Part shown: piece after piece, positions 24,503 to 35,340 of the stretch
Position numbering within the stretch: position 1 is the first letter of the stretch
How the letters are laid out: every line of letters starts with the position of its first letter
Source: Pipra filicauda
Taxonomy: Eukaryota > Chordata > Aves > Passeriformes > Pipridae
Assembly (NCBI RefSeq): GCF_003945595.2
Contig: NW_024104096.1
Coordinates: forward strand, 372,001-436,000
DNA length: 64,000 bases
Direction of reading: 5' to 3'
The notes under the pieces: generated by a model
What the model saw: only the letters and a program-made list of their open reading frames with translations
Told to the model about the DNA's origin: nothing
Database searches by the model: none
Translations under genes and position numbers: made by a program

Positions 24503-26127
24503 GGTATTCTTGTGGTGGCATTTGTATTTCTGGCTAATTCTTATTTGGACATCTGTTTCATGTTAATATTAAAATAATGTATTCCCAAAAATAAGTTAAA
24601 AAGGGTGAACTAAATTAATTCTCTCTGTAAAGCATTGTCAAAAAAAAGTGGGTATGTAGGAAGGAAATGTAGTGCAGAGGACACAGCAATGCTGTTCTTT
24701 GTGAGCAAGTAGTGGAGGGGAAATTAGAAGGCTGGAGCTCTGACTTTTTTGGTATTGAGAGAATATAGGCCATAGGATGTAACTGCAGAAAGCTGCTTGA
24801 TATATGTGTGAGTCAGTGGTGAACCTTGAAGGAAAGAGAAATGCATCAAGCTACACCATTCTCATGACTTGAGTGGAAACATCTTTAAAAGACTGCTCCA
24901 TGAAATAATTTAAATATAGCATTCCTCTATATTTTCTGCAGTTACATGTTTAATAAAACAAAAGTAGTTACTATTTCAAGGGATACAAGAGTGCAAACAG
25001 GAAATTGGTAAAAGATATCTCCTAAGAAGCCCAGATACTGCAGTCAGAATGGAAGTTATAGGCTAAAGATACACACATAGCAGGAAAGAGACACTGTGTA
25101 ACATATGATATTTAATACATTTTACACTAAACACTGACTTACGTACAAGTTATGATTGATGTATCATATTTAACTGTCTGGAGAAATAATGTTTTTAAAA
25201 CGGATTTTGTTAAATTATATCTGACTTTTGAAGAAAATATTAGTTAAATGCATATAAGCATGTATATTAAAATACATATAAGCATGTATATTCAAGCATT
25301 AAATATATATTTATGGATTTACATATATTTCATAGTATATCAAAGGGGAAGCATCAATCTTGTTCAGTTTCCACTGACTTCACTAAAAATACTTATACTT
25401 TTATATAAAAGTTGCAATCCTATGCAGCTTTTCAAGAGTCACAGATTCTGTCAAGAAAGAGCTGCTCAGCTGAGAGTATTCCAGCTCATAAGGCCTGGTT
25501 GCATTAAGTTAAACTACCAGCCTCTTCTTTTTTTACCACAGTTGTCCATGTTTGTGATCAATAGCTGACAATAATAGATCAGTCCTTCCAGCACTTAGAA
25601 TGGGCTACTTAATTTTCATGTTATTTGATGTTACTGACGTTATTTTAAGACTGATCCTCTTTCCAAAGGGATAGATTCACTTGGAGCTGCACTGAATAAC
25701 ATAGAGAGCTGCTTCTTTTACAATAGTGATAATAGCCTTGACCATCCTTTGTGTAATATTCCTTTTCTCAAGATTTTTTGGAAATACAATCTAGTTTCTA
25801 GATGAAAGCCCCTAAAACTATAAGGTATTATCTCATCTTAGTTGAGATGAGTTAAAAATTCTAGGAATGTGTAAGCAAAAATGTTTTTTTGAGTTGCTGT
25901 AGCAAAATGCTCATTTTCTAGCCAGGTATTTTGATAATTTTGTTATGAAACATCATAAATACATATGATGGTCAAATGAGAGAGAAATGAGAGCATCAGA
26001 TCTTCCAGAATGGTATTTTGTCTAAAAAATGTGAATAACTTCTAAAACAAACTTTGAAAGTAATATACACTCATTCCTTAGTTACATTTACATACACAGT
26101 CTAAAAACTCTATGAAGAATGACATAA
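24503..26127. other. AT-rich non-coding DNA
   Basis: No gene was recognised. A short tandem duplication lies at about 25247-25294, where a unit containing CATATAAGCATGTATATT occurs twice in 24-nt register. Confidence 0.65.
25247..25294. repeat. Two-copy 24-nt tandem duplication
   Basis: CATATAAGCATGTATATT recurs 24 nt later with few changes between the units. Confidence 0.75.
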
Positions 26128-26132
26128 CTGAG
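26128..26132 (+). repeat. 5-bp target duplication, left of solo LTR
   Basis: CTGAG, repeated exactly at 26745-26749. Five base pairs is the length usual for ERVL-type integrases. Confidence 0.75.
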
Positions 26133-26744
26133 TGTGCTGGTTTAAAGGTAAACCATCAGGGGAAATGAACTCAACTCAAAAGAGAAATTATAAGTCAGAA
26201 TAACAATTTAATAAAATAATACAATAAGTACGATTATACAGACAAACAATTGGTTTTAACCCACAAAACCTAAATATATAACCCAGCACCCTGGGGCATG
26301 AACAGAGTGGTGTTCCTTGGGCCCCCTGAGTCCAAAGTAAAAGGAGAGGGAAAAACCTGTTGGTGAGAGTGCTGTTGCAGTCTGGTCGAGAGTGGTGGTT
26401 GCAGTCTGGTTGAGAGTGGTGGTCTGCAGTCTTCCTCTGGATCCCATGAGTGGTTAAAAAGGTCCCAAGACTCCAAGATTATATATCCTCCAGTTCAGGC
26501 AGGAATGCTCAGTACCTCCCTCAGGGAGGGGGGTTCCTTAATGGGTGTGAGGACAAGAGTAACTCCCGTCTCACAGGCCTCTTAGCACCTAGTTTATAGC
26601 CTGAGGAGTCAGGCTCTATGTGCAGATAGTGTAAATGGTTCATTGATAACAGTTTCTGGGAAATGGCACAGAAGGCTATAGAATACAAGTTTTGGGTTAC
26701 ACCCATTCAGTGATGAACTGGTCTCAGCTGTCCTAACTAGGACA
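26133..26744 (-). mobile_element. Solo LTR with exact 5-bp target duplication
   Basis: Read on the minus strand the LTR starts TGTCCTAGTTAGGACAGC and ends CCTTTAAACCAGCACA. It carries a TATA box (TATATAAT, plus positions 26478-26485) and an ATTAAA polyadenylation signal (26207-26212) in the right order. It is flanked by CTGAG on both sides. Inside, a 24-25-nt unit GCAGTCTGGT(C/T)GAGAGTGG is tandemly duplicated at 26377-26425. No internal viral sequence remains, so it is a recombined solo LTR. Opposed open frames in this segment are chance. Confidence 0.88.
26377..26431 (-). repeat. Tandem 24-25-nt repeat inside the solo LTR
   Basis: Two full units (26377-26400 and 26401-26425) plus the start of a third, differing at one internal base. 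It lies just downstream of the LTR TATA box in the transcribed R/leader part. Confidence 0.8.
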
Positions 26745-26749
26745 CTGAG

Positions 26750-27454
26750 TGACTGAGGACTTTATCTTCCCTACTCCATCTTCCAACAAGGCTCTTTGTA
26801 CAAATCTTTTAGCATTTATAGGTACTCCACAATGAAGGATATAATTTTAGTTGAAATAATGACCCCTAACATGTATTTCAGATGCTTTGAGTTGAGATTC
26901 TATTACTTTTCTTGACACTTTTCACTGCTGGACTTGATTCTGAAATTATCTCTGCCATATACCTTTGAAAAAGATCTTCCAATGGGAGATGAGTGGACAG
27001 GTCTTGCAATGCTTATACTGTCTCAGTTCTTGTTGTATTTTCCAGATACCAAGACAGTTAGGTGGGTTTTAGGAAATTCTGTGGGCCTTCACAATCTGTT
27101 TCTGGTACTGCTCAAAACAACACAAGAAGAAATTTTATATAGAAATAATACATTTCTATATTATATTTCACTTTTCTATCTGCTTCCTAACCTCAAAAAT
27201 TAGCTGAAGAGTGATAGTATGAGGTGAACTCAATGTTTCTAATTGTCCCAGTGTTCTGGAAGGGCTTTTGGGAATTTAAAAGATTCTTTCAGAGAAATGA
27301 ATTACTTAGCTTGTTAAGCTGCTTGTTTCAGACAATGTAAAATTGAATGGGGTAGTTTCTGTTTTGTCTCAAGAAGATGCAGAGTAATTAAAGGCTTGAA
27401 TAAATTATTATTGATATTATAGATGAACTTAGAACAGAACGTACCATAGCTCTC
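26750..27454. other. Non-coding spacer between two solo LTRs
   Basis: AT-rich. An 89-codon open frame at 26934-27203 has hydrophobic stretches but no recognisable domain, no supporting signals and no homolog I know. I do not regard it as a gene. Confidence 0.6.
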
Positions 27455-28190
27455 TGTACTGGTTTTAAAAACCCAGTGGAGAAAAGTTAAGACTGGTCCA
27501 GCTGCCCCCTGACAGCAGAGGGGGAAAAATAAAGAAAACAGGACTACGAGAGTTAAAAACATTAGAGTTACAGTTTTACTGAGGCAAAACCTCACAAATA
27601 ACACAATACAGAGGAAAAGCGTTTACCCGCAAAACCAGCAAAGGCAAAATGTTACCCCATCCCCCATCCCAGGGCATCCCTGTTCCCATGCTGTGTGCCA
27701 TGTGGCTCGGAGAGCAAAGGAAGTCCTGTGGCAAATAAGTTTCCACAGTTTAAAGACCTCCCCAGGCCCTCCTTGGCCAGACAAAAACAACAGGGAACAG
27801 GGGCAAAGCAAAACCTGGAAGACCATTTCATCCAAAAGGATTTATGCTGCTGAGACAGTGGTGTGGGTACAGCATAGTGGGAGCATGGGTGCAGGGGGCT
27901 TTTTGTACCCTGCTGGGTGACTTCCTCCAGCACTGGTGCTGCTCCACTCGGCTCTGCTGGTGTTTGGGCTCCATGTGGCTCAGTTGGGGTTCATTCCCTC
28001 ATGGCTGCTGTTGTGGTAGCTCTGGCGGTGGCAGTGGTGATGTGATGGGTTCTCTCTCCCAGGGCCGAGCAGCCACATGGTCCTGACCCCCAGTCCCTCA
28101 TCCCCTCTCATGCAAGCCCAGAAAAAGAATGTTGGTGCTTCCAAGCACAATGTTGGTGGTGTAGAATACAGAGTTTGGTCACACACACAT
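27455..28190 (-). mobile_element. Probable solo LTR, GC-richer
   Basis: On the minus strand the segment ends GGGTTTTTAAAACCAGTACA. This parallels the TTTAAACCAGCACA end of the LTR at 26133-26744, so the two belong to related families. The 5' boundary is near TGTGTGTGACCAAAC at about 28190. The interior (27640-28120) is markedly GC-richer than the surroundings and contains GGTGGCAGTGG-type repeats. No target duplication was found, so the outer end is uncertain by some tens of bases. Several 70-95-codon frames on both strands here are by-products of base composition. Confidence 0.65.
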
Positions 28191-28519
28191 AGTGCTAAAC
28201 TCTGCCTTCTGTCTCCGTGAGTAGGACACCCTCCTAGATTCCTATGGATCAGAACACAAGGATGTACACAAGACTAACAATTATTCTATTGAACAGAGCA
28301 GGAAAAGGCTAAATAATCATCATCTGAGAGCTTTGTCTGAAAAGTCCTAACATACTTTATTTTTAATATCTAATGAGAAAATTCTTTCATACTCATGTTG
28401 ATACTGAAATTAGTTACACATTTGTACACTCGAAGCTTGCAGGATACTTTTGCTATCCAACAGTCCTAGTTCTTAAAAGCAGCAGTGTTCAAGAATCAGA
28501 TTATTAAAACTGTGGTGTT
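28191..28519. other. AT-rich spacer
   Basis: Nothing recognised between the LTR and SINE copy B. Confidence 0.7.
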
Positions 28520-28530
28520 ATTCCTTGCAG
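28520..28530 (+). repeat. Left target-site duplication of SINE copy B
   Basis: ATTCCTTGCAG, identical to 28857-28867. Confidence 0.9.
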
Positions 28531-28856
28531 GGGGCCCCCAGTGGTCTAGTGGTTAGGATGCAGCACTCTCACCACCACAGCCCAGGTTCGATTCCCAGTC
28601 AGGGAACTCCTCCGGGCAGATGGAGCTCGTCAGCCCTGTAAGGCCATCCATCTAAGAGAAGGTCACTCTAAACAAACCTACGTCCTGAGGACCTCATTGC
28701 CACTGTCCGAGCTCGCTCAGCCCTGGCAGATGAACCTCAGGATTAAAGGGTGGGCTCAGTTCAGCGCACACTGGGTCTCACCTAAAAAATCCACTGCGCA
28801 GGCTCGAAGGGTAAAGACCTTTCCCAAATCTTCATTCACAAAGACTGGCCGTGATG
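28531..28856 (+). mobile_element. tRNA-Glu-derived SINE, full length (copy B)
   Basis: A 326-bp plus-strand SINE of the same family as 17954-18280, differing at roughly 20-23 positions by eye, many of them CpG/TpG or CpG/CpA changes. The tRNA-like head is 28535-28606, 72 nt as in tRNA-Glu. It has A box TGGTCTAGTGG at 28542-28552, a CACTCTCACC anticodon arm for CUC, and an intact B box GGTTCGATTCC at 28585-28595. The central domain is about 28607-28814. The tail TTTCCCAAATCTTCATTCAC plus AAAGACTGGCCGTGATG ends at 28856. Exact 11-bp duplications flank it. The tail hairpin has lost two base pairs through CpG decay. It was transcribed, when active, by RNA polymerase III from its internal boxes. 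Confidence 0.93.
28542..28595 (+). promoter_or_regulatory. RNA polymerase III internal promoter (A and B boxes)
   Basis: A box TGGTCTAGTGG at 28542-28552 and B box GGTTCGATTCC at 28585-28595, spaced as in a tRNA gene. Both match tRNA-Glu. Confidence 0.85.
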
Positions 28857-28867
28857 ATTCCTTGCAG
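28857..28867 (+). repeat. Right target-site duplication of SINE copy B
   Basis: ATTCCTTGCAG, partner of 28520-28530. Confidence 0.9.
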
Positions 28868-31802
28868 GCCTTTAACAATGAGAACTTAACACATACAGAT
28901 AATTTGTCTTTTTTAAAATGAAAACCAAGCTTTTTTCATAGTTCTATCACAAAGCTGTTGTCTGAACTCATGCTTCTCCTAGTGATTTAAACAAACAAGT
29001 ACCTAGGTCCTGATTTCTGTTAGTACTGTCATATCTTCAGCACTCTCTGTCTCAGTGCTGTGGCCAGGATAAATACAAACTAGTAAACAGATGGGTTAGA
29101 GTAGATAAACACAGAGAGAAACTGATAAGCTATTCCAGTGTGTAGTATTTTATTTACATAGTTTCATAAAGCAATATGTACTGAGGGAGGACTGGCTCGG
29201 TATTTTAGAATGTTCTCTTTTGCAGAGAAGTTGTCAGAGAGTTTCACTGACTGGTCTTCCATTTTTCATACTATATTAATTATGCCTTTTGGATTAAGAA
29301 CTGCTTTTCTGACCACAAATTTGTGGCGCTACCAGATGGAAGAACATGCTCATTTCAATGGATTTGGTCCACCTCCTTTGCCAGAAAGGAGTGTTAACTT
29401 CGGTATAGTTTCTGTTTATATCCTATTTAGCATAAACACAGTGAATGATGAGAAGTTAACCACTCCCTGTGGATGAACAGAGCTTGAAATTGTTAAAAGT
29501 TCCATTGCTTGAAATACTAAAATTCTTGTATGCGGTTTGTTTCATAAAGGATGAATTTTGGGAAGCTGTGTATGATGCTAAATCATACAGAAACCCTTAT
29601 TTTAAGCCAATTTTTCTCCTTAACCAGATCATTCTTCTTGTAATATGTAGCAGTCCAGCTGTTTTCAGTGTGTGGTTTTATATTGCCTATATCTGACAAG
29701 TCCAGATGAAGAGCTGGTTCAGCCCTATATCTTGCAAGACTTCTCACTGCACTGTGCCTGAGTAGCACCGAGTTCACAGGTTTTGCTTGAGGCAATTAGT
29801 AAAACACAGATCTGTGCAAATATGCGTGCACAATCCCTAATGCCTGTAGAAGAGCTTTTGGAGAAGGCCCACTGTACTGACTGTTCTTTCTGGAGTATCT
29901 TTTTATGTGCAGATTACATGAGGAGAAGAGAACGTATTTTACAAGTGAGTCCCTTTATACAACGTTTCCCTCTGTGCAGCTTTATCAGTGGAAAAGCTGC
30001 AGGCAGCAAACCCAAGATAGCCTGTAACTGATTTTTGAGAAGTGCTTTACACCATTTCCAGCAAGAATGCCATCTCAGTCTTCAGCGGAGGATATTTTCC
30101 TTGGGCAGATGATGTGTAGTAATTTTTGGAGGAGATAATAAATATCCTCCCTTACTAATGCATTCCATTTTATTAGCTAGATCAATATTGCTGTAATTTC
30201 TAGCCATTAGCATCTCATTGCTACATAGTACATAAAACTATTTACATTAACACTGATCAAAATTGCAACAGCATATATTAAAATATGAATGACATACAAT
30301 CAGAATTTTCTGTTTCTACTGCCTCCAGTTATTTGTGACCTCAGATATGAAGTTCAAGTTTACACTTAATAGCACAATTATGTAAATCTGTAATTCTAAC
30401 ACTGAATTACAGCTGGTAATGATCAATAATTATATTTCTGTGTGATGTGAAGTTAATACTGCCACCATAGATTAATGTAAACAACAAAATTATTTCTGCA
30501 GTCAAGAGCTAACAAATCATCATAAACAAAGAGAACTAAACCAATCTCTTTGGAGCTTAATTCCCCCAGCATAGTAAACAGATTTTTTATTTCCGATGAA
30601 TGTAAAAGCAGTGATTAAAGAAAACACATCTCTACAAAAATTGCACAATGGCCGTATCTGTTAGTACAGTTTGATTTATTTTTAAAAGAATGTTTGACAC
30701 AGAGGTTGAAATAAATAAAAATCTCTCCAGAGAAATCTGGATAATAATTTTGTTGGAATAGTTCTGGGGGAAAATAAACCCTGAAGAAAAAAGCAGATTA
30801 AAACAAAAGCAGAGTGAGGGATAATCAAACACAGTATATCATAACTTTGGAGTTCTTCAGAGTTCATTCACCTGTATTATTGTTCTCTGCAGAAAAGGAA
30901 AACAGGAAATGCATAATGGCACATAGCAGTCCTTGAAGTAGCTGGGAATTGGCTGGAATAGGTGATACTGAGGTATACTTGTTGTGATTTGTTCACTATT
31001 CTTTCAAAAACATAAAAACATGGTTACAGCAAGAACTTTTTTTGCCTTTTAAAAAGTTCCATCTCAACATTTTTTCACCTTGTCTTTGATACTTATTCCA
31101 TGTGCAACGGATTCTGCATGGGCATACCAGAGAAATATCAAGCAAACCTCTTGTCTCTTTGCATGACAAGAACTGGTCTAGTCATGCAAAACGAGGCTGC
31201 AAGGTCACCCAGAACTTTGTGATGTTGTCAGTGCTCCAAAACAGGTCTAACACCTAATCTAAATGAATCTGAGTCTGTTTAGTTAGAAAGCTGATCCATG
31301 CACACTGATACCCGGTTGACTCCCTTACAGAATTGGTTCAAAATTTACCTTGTAAAAGTGGTAAAACCCAGGTAAAACTGTGGATAGCTAAATATAATAA
31401 GCTGTACTTACTCTTCAAGTGAGAAGTGTAAGTACAAATGGCAACAGTGGAAGAAGCCACTCAGTGGCTGGAGAAATGTTGAAGAATTCTTGAGGAGGAA
31501 CAGTGTCTGGCCTGAGTTCCAGTTTCTATTTCTTCATAAGTAGCACATTTTCAGAACAGTATCATGAAACATGAAGGAAAATGCATTCAAGTGCAGAGAA
31601 AATTGGGAAAGTGGGATTGAAATCTCTGAGAAAGGGAAATAATTATAATCTATCTTTAGAAAATCTTAACAAACATTGTTTTGGAGCACAAGCTGAGCTT
31701 TCTCTGCAGTGCCAAGTGGCTGTTCCAAAATGGAACAAAGGCTTTTACTGATTCCACTGAGCTTTGTCTCATTCCTTCTCTTTGCTTTCTCTCTGATACA
31801 CG

Positions 31803-31824
31803 TAATTAATTAATTAATTAATTA
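31803..31824. repeat. (TTAA)n microsatellite
   Basis: Five uninterrupted TAAT units followed by a poly-A run and CAAAACAA. Confidence 0.95.
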
Positions 31825-34783
31825 AAAAAAAACAAAACAACTTATTGCTGCTGTTGGGTTTCTGTATAACCCAAATGGGACTTATGTTTCTATTAAGTGT
31901 GTCTCTCTCTGCAGAAGGTCTCATAACAGCTTTTAGTTGAAACCACTTATTTATAGGCTTGAAATAACTGCAAACCCGTGGATTCAGTAGGAAGCCTGTG
32001 CTACAGAGACCTGAAGGAATATCATTTGAATGGCAAGAATGTGTAAGACCTACTAATATTTTTTAGGGTTTTAGTAAGTATTTACGAATAACAAGGGGCA
32101 CATAATATTATGCTAATTCTTTTAAAAAATGGGTAATTAATTGCAAATAACATAAAAAATGGTTTTCTAGTACCCTCTTTTTGGCACTTGAATGACGGAA
32201 GAAAGTTGCTCAGTTTGTTACTGGTTTTTGACTTGTCAGACAGTGCCCTAGTTGGTGTAGGGTTGGCTCACAACTTTTAATTTAGTTTTTTAGGCAGTTA
32301 AATTCTGCAAACTGTTGTGAAAATGAGAAGACTAAGAACTGAGTATTGAGGAGGGGACTAAACAACTATTGTAGCAAGGAAAATTGTTTGAACAAAATTG
32401 GAAGAGTCCTAATCATTTCAATATTAATTTTTTTAAAAAGATCTTCCCTTTTACACTTCTTTTCACTTTACTTCCCTTCTAGCTGATATATTTCCTTTTA
32501 AATTATCTTTCTGTCTAGGAAAGCTCTTGATAAATAAATAGCAAAACATTAAAAAACATTTAGCTGTACAATAGAACTAGTGGGGAATCCAAAGCCGCAG
32601 AAAATGAAATTAAGAGAAACACTCTTAAACCTAAATCAAGCCTTACAACATCATTAAACCTAATCCAAACACTTCAGAATAAATTTAAAACAGACTCAAA
32701 CTTTATAAAGACGGCAAGCGGGAGGATAGAAGATAAAACAGGAAAGAAAGAAGAAGTTATGAGAGGAAGTCTCTGTGTGGTTTTAGGGTACTGATTCCAA
32801 AAATCACTGAAACTACCCTAGTTTCAGTCATGGTTTTCTATTCACTTAGCATCTGCAGGAAAAACAGAGAAACCCCGTGTTGTGGTAAATATTTTATGAA
32901 AGATGTAGTGCCCAGCACTGAGAATCATTTGGCACAAAATTTGGCAGAAATAAACAAAGAGCGTCTCTTGTATTCTTTTGATGTATGACTACAGTAATTT
33001 CAGAGAAAAGAGGTGTATGACACACAAAACTAAAAAGCAGGATCAAGTAATTATGCTCAAAATTGACATAAAAATCAACTTCCTTAAAGGATGAGTTTTG
33101 TATGGGTTTAGTACAAGATATTTAGCCAGTTTATTTCAGAGTAATGACTCGTTCTGAAACCTTCTCCCGGTCTGCACTCAGTTTTAAAACTATGCCAAAA
33201 GAAGGAGCCTGGGAAAGTGTGTCTTTGGGGATCTTTTCTTCCTGTAAAATCTTCATAAAACTTTTTATCATGTCAATATAATCCAGATCTCTAGCTATTT
33301 AAAGAATCTGTAATGTTTGACATACTAATTATATGAAAGACTATCAGATAATTCAAATGGAATTTATAGTGACCCCAGCTAGGACAGAGTTTAAAGCAAA
33401 AGACCAGAAGAGAATTTTCCTTTACCTGGATCATTATAAACCACATATTTCTTTCCATGCCCTATCATATTCCCTGGATACATCTTTGGATGTTCCTTTT
33501 CCTGTGGGAATTACTAATTAGTTGGGATGGAACAAGTAGTTGACTTTTATTTAGTGCTCTGCATGTAGTGAAACAAAGAAGACTGGATTAGAAAATATAT
33601 GTATGTTTCATCATGAAAGTTTTTATCAGTATATCTGATGTAAATAATTTAAAATAACTTCATGGCTGAGCACAGAACTTAAGAAAACAATCCTAGAAAT
33701 ATGTGACTGGACCAACCATTAAAAAAACCCCACGAGTATTGGGATAATGAAAACACCATTTTAATTTAAGCTATGTGTTGAAAGATGGCAGTTGAACTAC
33801 TTAAGTCATATTTACCATAGCGGAAAATAATGTGGATTACAATACAGAGCATAAGTGCACATGTTACAGAATTTTTTTCTATCATACAAATTTGGAAACT
33901 TATATAAGAAACTTATAAAGATGCAGAACTAATATTCAAAAATAACATACTTGAGGGCTAGCCAGAGGCAAAGAGAAAAGTCATAGCTTTGAGTTCTCCA
34001 TTATTGGCTTGTTTTGATACTTCAATCACTGCTTCTGCTGCTGTGAAAAAGTGTCACATTTGTGAAAGGTATCTTGCTATCAAATCATTCAAAGCAAAGA
34101 GTCAGAAATATCCTTCCAATGCTTTATGCAAAGAGACATATTGCCAATGTCATTACAAAATTGGGGTTGCTCTGCAAATTCTGACCCCTGAATTGCAACA
34201 CAAGAGCACAAACTGGAAACTCTTTGGCAGAACATAGCAACCTTCTTAAAATTATCCTTGTGAAGACAAAAAATTTCTGATCAATTGTAAAATGAAATTC
34301 AAAGCACTGGAATATTGTTTATATGACAGATGTCTCAGAATACTCTGTGTCAGAATACCACAATGAAAGGGAAGGCATTGATACTCCAGATAATGAAGGA
34401 GAAAGGCTATTATATTTCACTACAGTTGAACACAAGAAGATGTGGAAAGTCATCCAGCCCATTGCTTGTGGGTAACATATAACAAGACTGCAGTGTAAAC
34501 TGGTCTGGTTAACTCCAGCAGTAATGGTTTCATTAAGATGATGACAACTCATAAGCAGATGTAGGGCACATATCATGACAGGGCAGCAAGGTTGATCTGC
34601 CACCTCCAATCCTGGTGAGCAGGTGGAAGCATAGCAAGGAAACAATTAGAAATTTGATCAGGTCTTGGGCAAGGAAATTGTTTCAAAACAAGGATGTATG
34701 TATGTTCAGGTGTCAGAAGCACACCCTGAGACATATTTTAAAACTAGTAAGCCCAGCCAAATTAGCATGACTGTGATGGAATT

Positions 34784-34855
34784 ACAAAAACAAACAAACA
34801 AACAAACACACAAAAAAACCCCAAAAAACAAAAAACCTCCCCAAACCAACAAAAC
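34784..34855. repeat. A-rich (CAAA)n low-complexity run
   Basis: CAAA units pass into mixed A runs separated by CCCC. No retroposon body is recognisable upstream. Confidence 0.75.
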
Positions 34856-35270
34856 TCTAAGAAGGAGTAAGAGCTGCTGGGAAAGGTGGTAAACAGACCA
34901 ACTACTCTGTGGAGAAACCAAATCCCTGCCATATAGAGAATGACTCAATGGAGAGAAAAAAGAGAATAGAGCCTCTGTCCATCCCTAGCCCTCCACCTAT
35001 TTGTAGATCTGTGTAAGGGCAAGCCATAACCTCTGTGGAGGGACTGTGTGCCCTTCCCAAAGAGTCCATGAGTGGAACAAGGTCACAAAAGGGCTGGCTG
35101 ATCCCTACAGGGTGGTTGCATAGCAGGAGTCAGTGCTGGCTCAGACTTTAGGTTTTCTGCAGTCACTCTGAGGAATAACGTCACAGCACAGAGCTGTGAG
35201 GAGGTCTTCAGTGATTATGTGGAGGAACCAAACACTGGCAGTTTTGTTTTGGGGAATTACTTAGGAATAG

Positions 35271-35340
35271 TGTATGGCCAGTCTTCGCGAGCGAAGATTT
35301 GGGAAAGGTCATTAACCCTTCGAGCCTGCGCAGTGGATTT
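35271..35340 (-). mobile_element. 5'-truncated SINE (copy C), tail only
   Basis: Seventy bases that match the last part of SINE copy A almost perfectly: CCACTGCGCAGGCTCGAAGG, then GACCTTTCCCAAATCTTCG and CTCGCGAAGACTGGCCATAC on the minus strand. The CpG sites and the CTTCGCTCGCGAAG hairpin are intact. The tRNA head and most of the central domain are missing. No target duplication was seen. The match implies truncation during reverse transcription, as is usual for LINEs but less usual for SINEs. Confidence 0.88.

Larger units (their letters stand above)
28868..35270. other. AT-rich non-coding DNA, no gene seen
   Basis: 6.4 kb with frames of at most 108 codons and no motif. The frames at 29210-29476 and 29469-29696 adjoin but show no domain, signal peptide or splice context that I would trust. 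A (TTAA)n microsatellite at 31803-31824 and an A-rich CAAA run at 34784-34855 are the only repeats recognised. 34960-35260 is somewhat GC-richer without an identifiable element. Confidence 0.65.

Noticed and set aside
28535..28606. A tRNA-Glu gene
   Set aside because: The 72-nt match is the head of a SINE: it is followed by a central domain and LINE-like tail, lies inside target duplications, recurs at 18209-18280, and its acceptor stem no longer pairs fully.
29210..29696. Two adjoining open frames that might be exons of a membrane protein
   Set aside because: There is no domain, no consistent splice sites and no codon-use signal, and the surrounding DNA gives equal-length frames on both strands.
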